Below, one piece after another: positions 38,162 through 46,275 of a stretch of 64,000 nucleotides of DNA. Each line of letters opens with the position of its first letter. Position 1 is the stretch's first letter. The position numbers and the translations under genes are program-made. This DNA comes from Dehalobacter sp. 12DCB1 (GTDB lineage: Bacteria; Bacillota; Desulfitobacteriia; Desulfitobacteriales; Syntrophobotulaceae), in NCBI RefSeq assembly GCF_004343605.1, contig NZ_POSF01000014.1, positions 62,001-126,000 of the forward strand. Direction: 5' to 3'. Below the pieces are notes generated by a model, which worked only from the letters and a program-made list of their open reading frames with translations, was not told the origin of the DNA and ran no database searches.

Positions 38162-38266
38162 GTCTACGCAATGGATAGCCAGCGTCAAGCGGAGCACGAT
38201 GCGGAGCGCGGCTTTTTGCGCCAAGGAGGGCGCAATTTGCCGAAAGCGGTTATCCATTACGTAGAC
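38162..38266 (+). repeat. Dispersed hairpin repeat, copy C (105 bp)
   Basis: Arms 38162-38180 and 38248-38266 pair over 19 positions with one C-A mismatch and one G-T. Compared with copy A, four pairs have changed on both sides (A-T to T-A, C-G to A-T, A-T to G-C, C-G to G-C) so the helix is conserved but not the sequence. The inner hairpin is TTGCGCC-AAGGAG-GGCGCAA. It lies in the pyrR-pyrB gap, downstream of the attenuator in the direction of transcription. Confidence 0.85.
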
Positions 38267-38288
38267 CTGCACAATCATAAAAATCCAA

Positions 38289-38371
38289 TAAAAAAATCCC
38301 TCTACCAAAAGGAAGGCAGGAGGAATTGAATAATCAACTTTCTCGCTTTCCCTTGGCTATCTCTCCGGATA
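38289..38371 (-). promoter_or_regulatory. Likely second PyrR attenuator (pyrR-pyrB gap)
   Basis: On the minus strand a PyrR-loop-like TATCCGGAGAGATA (38358-38371) is followed by a terminator: 5' arm 38315-38326, loop, 3' arm 38296-38306 with one mismatch, then TTTTTT. An alternative antiterminator can form between CCAAGGGAAA just after the loop and TTCCTTTTGG in the terminator. The loop differs from the PyrR consensus at the 3' GG (here GA), so binding may be weaker than at the leader. Confidence 0.55.
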
Positions 38372-38401
38372 ACATTTAAAGGGTCGGACTCAAAATGTTC
38401 G

Positions 38402-39052
<651 letters not shown>

Positions 39053-39071
39053 TTATCCCTTCATGGATGTC

Positions 39072-39158
39072 AAAAAAGCTGCCTGCAGGAGCAGACAGCC
39101 ATACTTCACGTACAACATTTTATCTGCCTTACCTGCCTCACTGGACAATTTTAAAGGC
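39072..39158 (-). promoter_or_regulatory. PyrR-dependent attenuator in the pyrR leader
   Basis: The minus-strand leader holds three alternative structures. The anti-antiterminator (39126-39158, GCCTT/AAGGC outer stem) presents GTCCAGTGAGGC, matching the PyrR consensus UCCNGNGAGGY. The terminator is GCTGTCTGC (39091-39099) with GCAGGCAGC (39078-39086), loop TCCT, then TTTTTT. The antiterminator pairs GCAGG and GCAGA from the PyrR loop with TCTGC and CCTGC of the terminator. With UMP-PyrR bound, termination is favoured. Confidence 0.9.
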
Positions 39159-39183
39159 AACTGATTTAATTTTCATCATAACT

Positions 39184-39212
39184 AGTTTAGTGTACTAGGA
39201 ACCAAATGTCAA
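39184..39212 (-). promoter_or_regulatory. pyr operon promoter
   Basis: Minus strand TTGACA (39207-39212), 17 nt, TAAACT (39184-39189). The -35 overlaps the rluD stop codon. Transcripts would begin near 39177 and run straight into the PyrR attenuator. Confidence 0.7.
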
Positions 39213-40174
39213 TCACTATTCTTTAGCTTTGCCAGAACATCCCGAAATGATTCGGGTGGATCTGCCGTAAATGTCATCTTTTCTTCGGTCCGTGGATGAA
39301 CAAAACTCAGCGTCTCGGCATGAAGAACCTGTCCGGTCAAGCCAAAAGGATTTTTCTTTGGCCCGTAAAGCGGGTCTCCCAGCACAGGGTGTTTCAAATA
39401 GGCCATATGCACTCTAATCTGGTGGGTCCTTCCTGTATCCAACACCGCTTTGATCGCAGTAAATTGCAAAAATCGTTCCAGAACATAATAGTGCGTCACT
39501 GCATTACGGGAATTCTTAAAAATAACCGCCATTTTCTTACGATCCTTTGGATCTCTGCCAATGGGTGCATTCACAGTTCCCGACGGCTCCGACATCAACC
39601 CGTGAACGATGGCCCTGTAGCTTCGTCCGACACTATGCTCTTTAATCTGGTGGGCAAGATGATGATGCGCGTCATCCGTTTTGGCAACGACCAACAACCC
39701 GGAAGTATCTTTGTCGATCCGGTGAATAATTCCCGGGCGGATGACACCATTAATCCCGGAAAGGTTTTGGCAGTGATACAGCAGTGCGTTAACCAGCGTT
39801 CCGTTCCATGCACCAGGAGCAGGATGCACCACCATGCCCTGGGGTTTATTGACGACGAGAAGATCATCGTCTTCATACACAATATCCAGCGGTAATTCTT
39901 CAGGCAGAACATCCAGCTTCTGCGCAGGAGGAATACTGATCTCAACACGGTCTTCTTCCTGAACCCGGTAATTGGCCTTCTTAAGTTGGCTGTTGACAAG
40001 CACGCGTTCCTGTTGGATAAGGTTTTGTATATAGCTTCTGCTCAGTAAGGTACATTCCGCCAGTGCCGTATCCAGCCGCTGGCCGGGAGCTGCCTGAACA
40101 AGCTGCCGTTCCTCGCTGTCCGGATCCTCGATAAAATGATCCTGCGGTTCTTCTTCAAAATGATGATTCGTCAT
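39209..40174 (-). CDS. rluD: RluD-family 23S rRNA pseudouridine synthase
   Basis: A 321-residue pseudouridine synthase: N-terminal S4 RNA-binding domain (about 25-90, LDTALAECTLLSRSYIQNLI) and the RluA/RluD catalytic domain with the Asp in HRIDKDTSGLLVVAK near residue 155, plus TGRTHQIRVHMAYLKHP. In Bacillus this place after lspA and before pyrR is held by ylyB, so order is conserved. Overlaps lspA by 20 nt. The exact target uridines cannot be told from sequence. Confidence 0.93.
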   Translation of the reverse strand: MTNHHFEEEPQDHFIEDPDSEERQLVQAAPGQRLDTALAECTLLSRSYIQNLIQQERVLVNSQLKKANYRVQEEDRVEISIPPAQKLDVLPEELPLDIVYEDDDLLVVNKPQGMVVHPAPGAWNGTLVNALLYHCQNLSGINGVIRPGIIHRIDKDTSGLLVVAKTDDAHHHLAHQIKEHSVGRSYRAIVHGLMSEPSGTVNAPIGRDPKDRKKMAVIFKNSRNAVTHYYVLERFLQFTAIKAVLDTGRTHQIRVHMAYLKHPVLGDPLYGPKKNPFGLTGQVLHAETLSFVHPRTEEKMTFTADPPESFRDVLAKLKNSD

Positions 40175-40640
40175 TCGTATCCTCTTTCATTCGCATCAAA
40201 AGAATAATCAACAAGATACCGCCAATGACAATCATGCTGTCGGCGATATTAAAAATATAGGGCCAGACCCTAAAATCAAGAAAATCAATTATTTTTCCGG
40301 TAAGCAACCGGTCCCAGAAATTGCCGAGCGCTCCGCCCCCAATCAGACCCATGCTCACCCGCATAAGCCTTTGTCCTTGCGGCACTTTTCTTTGAAAATA
40401 GAACAGTACGGCAAGAACAATTACTGAAACAGTGATCAGCACCCACTTTTGGCCCTGCAGCATACCAAAGGCCGCACCAGGATTCAAAATATAGGTTAGA
40501 TGGAAAAAGCCCGGGATTACGGCCTGGCTTTCTCCCAGCGTCATATTGCTTTGAACGACCCATTTACTGAGACGGTCTAAGACTAAGATAATGATCAGTG
40601 TTACCCAGGTATATAAAAATGGCAAAAGGGTACCCTCCAT
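40155..40640 (-). CDS. lspA: Lipoprotein signal peptidase
   Basis: Membrane aspartic protease that removes lipoprotein signal peptides. The 161-residue protein has four hydrophobic helices and the conserved NPGAAFGML, the catalytic Asp in GNFWDRL and the second in FNIADSMIVIGG. The preserved order lspA-rluD-pyrR matches Bacillus. It begins 12 nt after pduL. Confidence 0.95.
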   Translation of the reverse strand: MEGTLLPFLYTWVTLIIILVLDRLSKWVVQSNMTLGESQAVIPGFFHLTYILNPGAAFGMLQGQKWVLITVSVIVLAVLFYFQRKVPQGQRLMRVSMGLIGGGALGNFWDRLLTGKIIDFLDFRVWPYIFNIADSMIVIGGILLIILLMRMKEDTNDESSF

Positions 40641-40651
40641 CTAATGAATCA

Positions 40652-41233
40652 TTAATCCTCAACGATTACCGTTCCGGTATCTCCGTTCTTAAGCCCCAGC
40701 GCATTCGCTTCATCGGTATCGATGTGCAGATCCAGCGCATAAGTTGATTTTACTCTGACCAGAACGTTATGCAGAATACCGCCGCGGGGTCCTTCAAAAA
40801 GTACTTTAACCATATCCTTATCCTTAATGCCATACTGCAGCGCATCGTCTTCACTGGCATGGATGTGACGCATCGCGGCAATGACTCCGTGTTCCAGACT
40901 TACTTTTTTATCTCCTGCTATAATATCAATGCCGGGTGTCCCTTTGGTATTGCCGGAATCTCTTGCCGAAATGTTTAATCCCAGTTTAATCGCATCTGTC
41001 ACAGCAAGTTCAATCTGAGTTTCATCACGGGCAGGCCCTAGGACACGGACTCCCTCAAGCTTCCCTTTGGGACCGATCAGCGTTACAGTTTCTTCAGCCG
41101 CAAACTGTCCGGGCTGACTTAAGTCTTTCTTTTTAGTAAGTGTACTGTTTTCACCAAAAAGCTGGCTGATATGTTCCTCAGAAAGGTGAAGATGTCGATT
41201 GGATATTCCAACCGGAACCAAAAATGTATGCAT
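40652..41233 (-). CDS. pduL: PduL-type phosphate acyltransferase
   Basis: A 193-residue PduL phosphotransacylase, which interconverts acyl-CoA and acyl phosphate. Two repeated beta-barrel halves carry the Zn-binding histidines: SNRHLHLSEEH near residue 15 and MRHIHASEDDALQYGI near residue 120. The start at 41233 follows AGGAG by 8 nt. It has no N-terminal microcompartment-targeting extension and no pdu/eut genes around, so a cytoplasmic role, for example acetyl-CoA to acetyl phosphate, is likely. Confidence 0.92.
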   Translation of the reverse strand: MHTFLVPVGISNRHLHLSEEHISQLFGENSTLTKKKDLSQPGQFAAEETVTLIGPKGKLEGVRVLGPARDETQIELAVTDAIKLGLNISARDSGNTKGTPGIDIIAGDKKVSLEHGVIAAMRHIHASEDDALQYGIKDKDMVKVLFEGPRGGILHNVLVRVKSTYALDLHIDTDEANALGLKNGDTGTVIVED

Positions 41234-41415
41234 ACTGTTCACTCCTCAATATTTGTTTGAACGATTGCTCCATGGTCCATGATCGCAACAATTGCTTGTC
41301 AAGAAGCTTTCCGGCATAAATGACTTCAATGCGACGGCACAGGAAGTGTGAAGGCCTTTAAATAGCCTTTACGGTGTTGAGTATGTCATGGATAACATAG
41401 CATTAGGGGGTGAAT

Positions 41416-41447
41416 ATGGAGAACTCGTCTCATGACGAGTTCTCCAT
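41416..41447. terminator. Perfect 13-bp hairpin downstream of yggT
   Basis: ATGGAGAACTCGT (41416-41428), loop CTCATG, ACGAGTTCTCCAT (41435-41447). It lies 45 nt past the yggT stop, where a terminator would be expected, but the T run is missing on the minus side (ATTCACCCCC follows). It may be a terminator of non-canonical type or an mRNA 3' stabiliser. Confidence 0.45.
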
Positions 41448-41492
41448 TTAATATTCAGTACCTTACTGCATTTGCAGGACGCTTCTTCCGTT

Positions 41493-41819
41493 CTACACAA
41501 TGAGATTGGCAATAAGCTTATAAAGGGGCCAAAGAATCACACTTTTGATAAGTACGATGGCCAGGACAGCAAAAAACGGAGCAAAATCAACCATCATGGC
41601 CTGGTTGCCTAGCCGTATTTTTCGGAAAGGCCTCAAAAGCGGTTCAGTGATATCGTAAATGATCCGAATAAATCTATTGCTTGGTGAATGAGGTATCCAA
41701 GATAAAATACAGCGTATGATTACGAGCCATTCCAGGATCAGAAGGACCTTGTCAATAATTGCATAACTCCAATAAAGAATTGTAATTCTGATTACCCCCC
41801 CATTAATGCCTATGATCAA
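41493..41819 (-). CDS. YggT family membrane protein
   Basis: A 108-residue YggT-family (YlmG) protein: two hydrophobic helices at about 20-45 and 80-105, joined by the conserved RCILSWIPHSPSNRFIRIIY and ITEPLLRPFRK. The family is linked to cell division and lies between sepF and divIVA in many Firmicutes. The start is uncertain: TTG at 41819 has only a weak GAGAG site, and a shorter form is possible. Follows sepF by 10 nt. Confidence 0.88.
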   Translation of the reverse strand: MIIGINGGVIRITILYWSYAIIDKVLLILEWLVIIRCILSWIPHSPSNRFIRIIYDITEPLLRPFRKIRLGNQAMMVDFAPFFAVLAIVLIKSVILWPLYKLIANLIV

Positions 41820-41829
41820 TGACTCTCGA

Positions 41830-42357
41830 TTAATTGTTGATTTTAGGCCAGAGAATATCCCGCTCGGTTGTTTTGTAATTCAGCTCGCCGCTAATGTCCA
41901 CATTGTTTGGGACAAATAGGAAAATACCATTGCCAACCTTCTGCATATTCCCACCTAAAGCATAGGTTGTACCGCTGATAAAATCAACGATCCGCTGTGA
42001 CAGATGACCGTCGGTCCGTTCCAGGTTCAGAATAACTGATTTACGAGCTTTAAGGTGCTCTGCAATTCCCTGAGCTTCCTCAAAAGAGACCGGCTCTACG
42101 ACGATGACCCTTACCTGCTTTTGGGTATGAATGCTGACCACAGAAGCCTGTTTTCTTTTCATGGCATTGTCTTTGTATGTTTCCCTGCTGAAGGATTCGC
42201 TCTGAGCGGGTTCTCGGAGCGCATTATCTCTGAAGCTGCTGTTTCTGGACTTTTCTGCTCTTCCGGAATACTCTTCTTCTAATTCTTCAGGTTCAAAATC
42301 GTCCTCATCGTCCCCAAAACCCATAATACCTATAAATTTGTCAAGTATCTTTGCCAT
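41830..42357 (-). CDS. sepF: Cell division protein SepF
   Basis: SepF anchors FtsZ to the membrane and shapes the septum. The 175-residue protein has an N-terminal amphipathic membrane-binding helix (MAKILDKFIGIMGF), an acidic/Ser-rich linker, and the SepF domain at about 88-165 (EEAQGIAEHLKARKSVILNL, VDFISGTTYAL). GGAGG lies 6 nt before the ATG at 42357. It lies in the typical yggS-sepF-yggT order. Confidence 0.95.
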   Translation of the reverse strand: MAKILDKFIGIMGFGDDEDDFEPEELEEEYSGRAEKSRNSSFRDNALREPAQSESFSRETYKDNAMKRKQASVVSIHTQKQVRVIVVEPVSFEEAQGIAEHLKARKSVILNLERTDGHLSQRIVDFISGTTYALGGNMQKVGNGIFLFVPNNVDISGELNYKTTERDILWPKINN

Positions 42358-42406
42358 TTTCATCCTCCGTGATTTAAATTTTTTCATAAGTTTTATGTAA
42401 AATATA

Positions 42407-43093
42407 TTAATTCCTGTGTCCGAAAATCATGCTTCCGACTCGGACAATTGTAGAGCCCTCTTCGACGGCAATTTCATAATCCTGGCTCATTCCCATAGAC
42501 AAATGGGGAAGCCCATTAGGCCCTCCGGCACCTTTCGTCAGTAAATCATTTCTGATCTCCCTGAGTTTTCGGAAATACCCTCTTGTTTCTCCGGGTCCGG
42601 CATCAAGGGCACCAATCGTCATTAGTCCGTGAACGGTCACATAGGGAAAGTCGTGTACGCTGTCCATAAAGTCCTGAAGCTCTTCGATCTCGAGACCAGC
42701 TTTGGCCTTATCCCTTGCAACATTTACCTGGACAAGCGTCTTCCATCTGATCTGGCGCTTTTCCCCTTCCAGATTCAGCTTCTCCAGCAGCGCAAAGCGG
42801 TCCAGCGAATGAATGAACGCGATGTCTTCTAGGTATTTTACCTTATTCGTCTGTAGACGGCCAATGATATGCCATTGGCAATCCTGCGGCAGCGAGAGGT
42901 GCTTGGCCTGCCACTCCTGTACTTTATTTTCTCCGAAAGCCCTTAAACCTGCCCTGTGTGCCTCCATGATCCTGTCTTCGGGTACTGTCTTGGATACGGC
43001 CAGAAGTGTGATATCTTTCGAGCTACGGCCTGCTCTCGCAGCAGCTGCCGAAATTTTTTGCTGTACTTCTGAAATGTTATTGACTATACTCAT
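42407..43093 (-). CDS. yggS: PLP homeostasis protein YggS/PLPBP
   Basis: A 228-residue fold-type III PLP-binding protein without known catalysis, involved in vitamin B6 and amino acid balance. The PLP lysine is in LLAVSKTVPEDRI (about residue 35), and FGENKVQEW, HIIGRLQTNKVKYL and LSMGMSQDYEIAVEEGST are all present. It precedes sepF by about 50 nt. Confidence 0.94.
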   Translation of the reverse strand: MSIVNNISEVQQKISAAAARAGRSSKDITLLAVSKTVPEDRIMEAHRAGLRAFGENKVQEWQAKHLSLPQDCQWHIIGRLQTNKVKYLEDIAFIHSLDRFALLEKLNLEGEKRQIRWKTLVQVNVARDKAKAGLEIEELQDFMDSVHDFPYVTVHGLMTIGALDAGPGETRGYFRKLREIRNDLLTKGAGGPNGLPHLSMGMSQDYEIAVEEGSTIVRVGSMIFGHRN

Positions 43094-43203
43094 TGGACTC
43101 CTGCCGCCTGTGTTGGCATATAATCATTTATATGTTCTACATTTTCCTTGATTTCCCTGCTTTTTATGCAAAAAGTAGCTGGATTTATTGACTTTTTTAA
43201 AAA

Positions 43204-44181
43204 TCAGGACTTCACATACATGCCTTCAATACCTTCTCGCGGATTAACGACAACCTGGATACCCTCCGGAAGACCTTCGACACAGGCTAAATTTTCATTG
43301 CTGTCCTTGATGATGACACTCTGGTAGTGGATCACGCCATCCTCCAGGACATAGACTCCCTTTTCCTCACCGGAGGTGCACAAGGCACTGGCCGGAACGA
43401 CCAAGCCCCTGGTCGAGGACTGAAATCTCCAGGCAATTTCGTGTATCCTGTTCTCCGCGGTACCTTGCACATATTGACTAAAGCGGATCACTGCTCCTCC
43501 AGGTTGCGACGAAAGCTTCATGACCGTACCATAGTATTCTTCGTCATCAATCACAAACTCAACAACATCTCCAACAGCCAGGGAAGCCGGGATTCCCAGA
43601 TATACAAACACCCAGCTCGGATAGAGGTTGTTCACTATCTTACCAATTGGAGAATGCAGACTAACACTGACCGTGGTATTCTGACTGTTATCCGCAGGTT
43701 GACTGTTCTCCTGGGCAGTCTCTGTCTGCTCAGATTCTTTCCCATCATTTTGCGTCTGGACCAATAATCTGTCTAGATCCATATTCATCAAATTTTCCGG
43801 TGTCATGATCTGTTCCAGCCCGTCCCGATGTGAATAAAACAGGCCCGAAACCGGTGCGCTTATCCATATTCCTGAGTCAGATTGCTCATGTCCTACTCCG
43901 GCAGGGATCACCCGGGCTACTGATTCACCCTTTTTAAATCTTCTTCCTTCCTCACCTACCAGTACAACGGTTCCTTCAGCTGGCGCTGTCAGTACGGTTT
44001 CCGTATTGGCAAATACGGCCTTTACTGTTTTTTCGTGTTCTACAAGGCCCTGATGAACAGTCTCGAACGAAAGTGAGCCAGCAATCCACGATGACCGGTA
44101 ATCCCAAAGGAATAGGCCAATTACAGACAAAACCAATATAATAAAAAATACATTCAATCTTTTTCTGGTTTTTTTAGCCAT
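43204..44181 (-). CDS. HlyD-like membrane-anchored protein
   Basis: A 325-residue protein with one N-terminal anchor (residues 10-28) and an extracytoplasmic part resembling membrane-fusion/HlyD proteins: a biotinyl-lipoyl-like piece TVLTAPAEGTVVLVGEEGRRFKKGE near 62-86, a Gln/Asn-rich linker at 145-170, and a C-terminal beta domain (GIQVVNPREGI-like end). No transporter partner is adjacent. Proteins of this type sit between pgeF and yggS in related Clostridia, but no function is known to me. Confidence 0.75.
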   Translation of the reverse strand: MAKKTRKRLNVFFIILVLSVIGLFLWDYRSSWIAGSLSFETVHQGLVEHEKTVKAVFANTETVLTAPAEGTVVLVGEEGRRFKKGESVARVIPAGVGHEQSDSGIWISAPVSGLFYSHRDGLEQIMTPENLMNMDLDRLLVQTQNDGKESEQTETAQENSQPADNSQNTTVSVSLHSPIGKIVNNLYPSWVFVYLGIPASLAVGDVVEFVIDDEEYYGTVMKLSSQPGGAVIRFSQYVQGTAENRIHEIAWRFQSSTRGLVVPASALCTSGEEKGVYVLEDGVIHYQSVIIKDSNENLACVEGLPEGIQVVVNPREGIEGMYVKS

Positions 44182-44206
44182 CCTCTATTCCTCTTACAAA
44201 CAATAC

Positions 44207-45007
44207 TTATGAGAATCCAATATAAGCGGCCATCCTGCCGGTTATCCCTTCTCTCCTATAAGAAAAGAATTCTCCAGGATGACAGGATGTACACATTTGA
44301 GCGATTAATATATTCTCTGCGCGAATTCCGGCGGAAATCAGCAACTGACGGTTTGCTTCCTGCAAATCGAGACTATACTCACCCGGTGCTGTTTCCGAAA
44401 GCACGGAAGGTTCATTCCATTTTTCTCGAAATATTGAAGCGACGGAATCTCCAATGACATAACAGCAAGGTCCGATGCAGGGGCCGACCGCGGCCAAACA
44501 TTCTTCTGCATTAGCTCCGGCTTGAATTATCCTGTTCACCATTTCTTGGACAATATTGCCGGCCGTTCCTCTCCAGCCGGCATGCGCAAGCCCAATGATT
44601 CTGCTGCGCGGATGGAAAAAGAAGACAGGCACACAATCCGCATAAAAACTAAGTAATCCTACATCCTGCGCCGTAAGTATCCCATCACAGCACGGTAGTG
44701 CCGATACCAAGTTCTGCATACCCCTCCCCCGGTCTGTTTCTGTCACAAATCGAATAGCGGTACCATGAACCTGTTCAGCGGCGACACAATCTTCTGGTGA
44801 GCGTCCTATTCCGGCTAGAAATATTCGTCTGTTATGTAAAACATCCTCAATCATATCGCCGACATGCAAAGCCATATTCAAAGAGGAATAAGGCGGGCTG
44901 CCGACGCCTCCGCCCCTGGTCGAGAACACGGCGGTTACTCCGTGAAGGGACCATTTAGGAATTGTCAGGTAAGCCAGTTCCCCGACCGTTTGTCTTTCCC
45001 ATGCCAT
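44207..45007 (-). CDS. pgeF: Laccase-domain purine nucleosidase/peptidoglycan editing factor (YlmD/YfiH)
   Basis: A 266-residue protein of the YfiH/YlmD family. Metal-binding and signature parts are AAEQVHGTAIRFV, SFYADCVPVFFFHPRSRIIGLAHAGWRGT and AVGPCIGPCCYVIG. Family members have purine-nucleoside activities or peptidoglycan-editing roles. The ATG at 45007 has GAGGT 8 nt upstream; the open frame continues upstream to a TTG at 45031. In the Bacillus order ylmC-ylmD-ylmE-sepF this is ylmD. Confidence 0.93.
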   Translation of the reverse strand: MAWERQTVGELAYLTIPKWSLHGVTAVFSTRGGGVGSPPYSSLNMALHVGDMIEDVLHNRRIFLAGIGRSPEDCVAAEQVHGTAIRFVTETDRGRGMQNLVSALPCCDGILTAQDVGLLSFYADCVPVFFFHPRSRIIGLAHAGWRGTAGNIVQEMVNRIIQAGANAEECLAAVGPCIGPCCYVIGDSVASIFREKWNEPSVLSETAPGEYSLDLQEANRQLLISAGIRAENILIAQMCTSCHPGEFFSYRREGITGRMAAYIGFS

Positions 45008-45094
45008 ATGATTATACCTCATTGCAGTCAAACCTTAAATCATTTCTATTTATTATATCGAAAAAAACCTTTGAATACAGCTCTTTTGCAATTT

Positions 45095-45352
45095 TTAATA
45101 GTTGATATTGATTAAATCCCTGCCATCGACCAGGATTACATCAATACCAATTTTAATCACTTTTTCCCAAGGAACAAATACGTCGCCCGTTCTCCCGTTA
45201 CCAAAGAAGCCTTTCGCCCGGGAGGAAGCCATGATAACGATCCCTTTCACAATCCCTTTTTCCAAATCCAGATCAAGGTCGATGACCGGCCCTAAGCGCC
45301 GCCCGTCCTCTATATTGATAATATCGAGTACCCTCAATTCAGAGACTCTCAT
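45095..45352 (-). CDS. ylmC: YlmC/YmxH sporulation PRC-barrel protein
   Basis: An 85-residue PRC-barrel protein of the YlmC/YmxH family, linked to sporulation by position. The start at 45352 (MRVSELRVLDIINIEDGRRL) has GGAGG 9 nt upstream. Between sigG and pgeF, as in Bacillus. Its ribosome binding site lies within a perfect inverted repeat. Confidence 0.9.
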   Translation of the reverse strand: MRVSELRVLDIINIEDGRRLGPVIDLDLDLEKGIVKGIVIMASSRAKGFFGNGRTGDVFVPWEKVIKIGIDVILVDGRDLININY

Positions 45353-45359
45353 GGCAAAG

Positions 45360-45393
45360 CCCCTCCTCTCACTTATTATCATATGAGGAGGGG
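45360..45393 (-). promoter_or_regulatory. Inverted repeat over the ylmC ribosome binding site
   Basis: CCCCTCCTC (45360-45368) and GAGGAGGGG (45385-45393) are perfect 9-bp arms with a 16-nt loop. On the minus strand the downstream arm is the ylmC Shine-Dalgarno. No T run follows, so this is more likely a translational block for sigG readthrough transcript than a terminator. Confidence 0.5.
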
Positions 45394-45421
45394 TTACAAT
45401 CATGACATATTTAAATTGAAT

Positions 45422-46195
45422 TCAGACATGCTTACGCATATACTTCAGAGCTGCTTTTTCCAGGCGGGAGACCTGGGCCTGGGAAATCCCAATTTCTTCG
45501 GCCACTTCCATCTGGGTCTTGCCCTGAAAGAAACGTAGCGAGATAATCTTTTTTTCCCTTTCTCCGAGTTTGCTCATACCTTCCTTGATCGAAATTGATT
45601 CCAACCAAAGTCTGTCCGACTGTTTGTCATCACCGATCTGATCCATAACAAAAATCGGATCACCGCCGTCATGATAGATCGGTTCAAAAAGCGACACGGG
45701 TTCCTGGATTGCATCGAGCGCAAAGATAACATCTTCATGGGAAATTTCCAGTTTTTCGGCAATCTCATTGATTGTCGGCTCCCGCGAGCACTCGGACGCC
45801 AACTTGTCCCGAACCTGCAGGGCTTTATAGGCGATATCCCGCAAAGATCTGCTGACTCTGATCGGATTATTGTCCCTTAAATAGCGCCGTATCTCCCCAA
45901 TAATCATTGGGACAGCGTAGGTAGAAAACTTGACGTTCTGACCAAGGTCAAAATTGTCGATTGCCTTCATCAGGCCAATACAGCCTACCTGAAAAAGGTC
46001 GTCCACATGCTCCCCTCTATTGCTGAACCGCTGAATCACGCTGAGCACCAGGCGAAGATTTCCCCGGACTAGCTGTTCACGGGCCGACTTGTCCCCGGCT
46101 TGAAATTTCAAAAACAGTTCTTTCATCTTGGCACCACTTAAGACGGGCAGTTTGGACGTATTCACTCCGCAGATCTCAACCTTGTTTAAGACCAT
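45422..46195 (-). CDS. sigG: Sporulation sigma factor SigG
   Basis: Late forespore sigma factor. From the ATG at 46195 (GGAGG 8 nt upstream) it has 257 residues, near the Bacillus 260. It starts NKVEICGVNTSKLPVLSG, a SigG signature, then region 2 (FQVGCIGLMKAIDNFD, FSTYAVPMIIGEIRRYLRDN) and region 4 (KTQMEVAEEIGISQAQVSRLEK). Follows sigE by about 80 nt, as in Bacillus. Confidence 0.97.
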   Translation of the reverse strand: MVLNKVEICGVNTSKLPVLSGAKMKELFLKFQAGDKSAREQLVRGNLRLVLSVIQRFSNRGEHVDDLFQVGCIGLMKAIDNFDLGQNVKFSTYAVPMIIGEIRRYLRDNNPIRVSRSLRDIAYKALQVRDKLASECSREPTINEIAEKLEISHEDVIFALDAIQEPVSLFEPIYHDGGDPIFVMDQIGDDKQSDRLWLESISIKEGMSKLGEREKKIISLRFFQGKTQMEVAEEIGISQAQVSRLEKAALKYMRKHV

Positions 46196-46275
46196 TAAAA
46201 TACCCTCCAGATGTGGTTTTTCATGGTTATTCTCTGGAGAGTATGCCCTGACAGCAGACAAGTTATTCCAAATCG

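Noticed and set aside
41243-41492. Riboswitch or T-box upstream of pduL
   Set aside because: No conserved T-box or riboswitch motif could be recognised; only the hairpin at 41416-41447 stands out.
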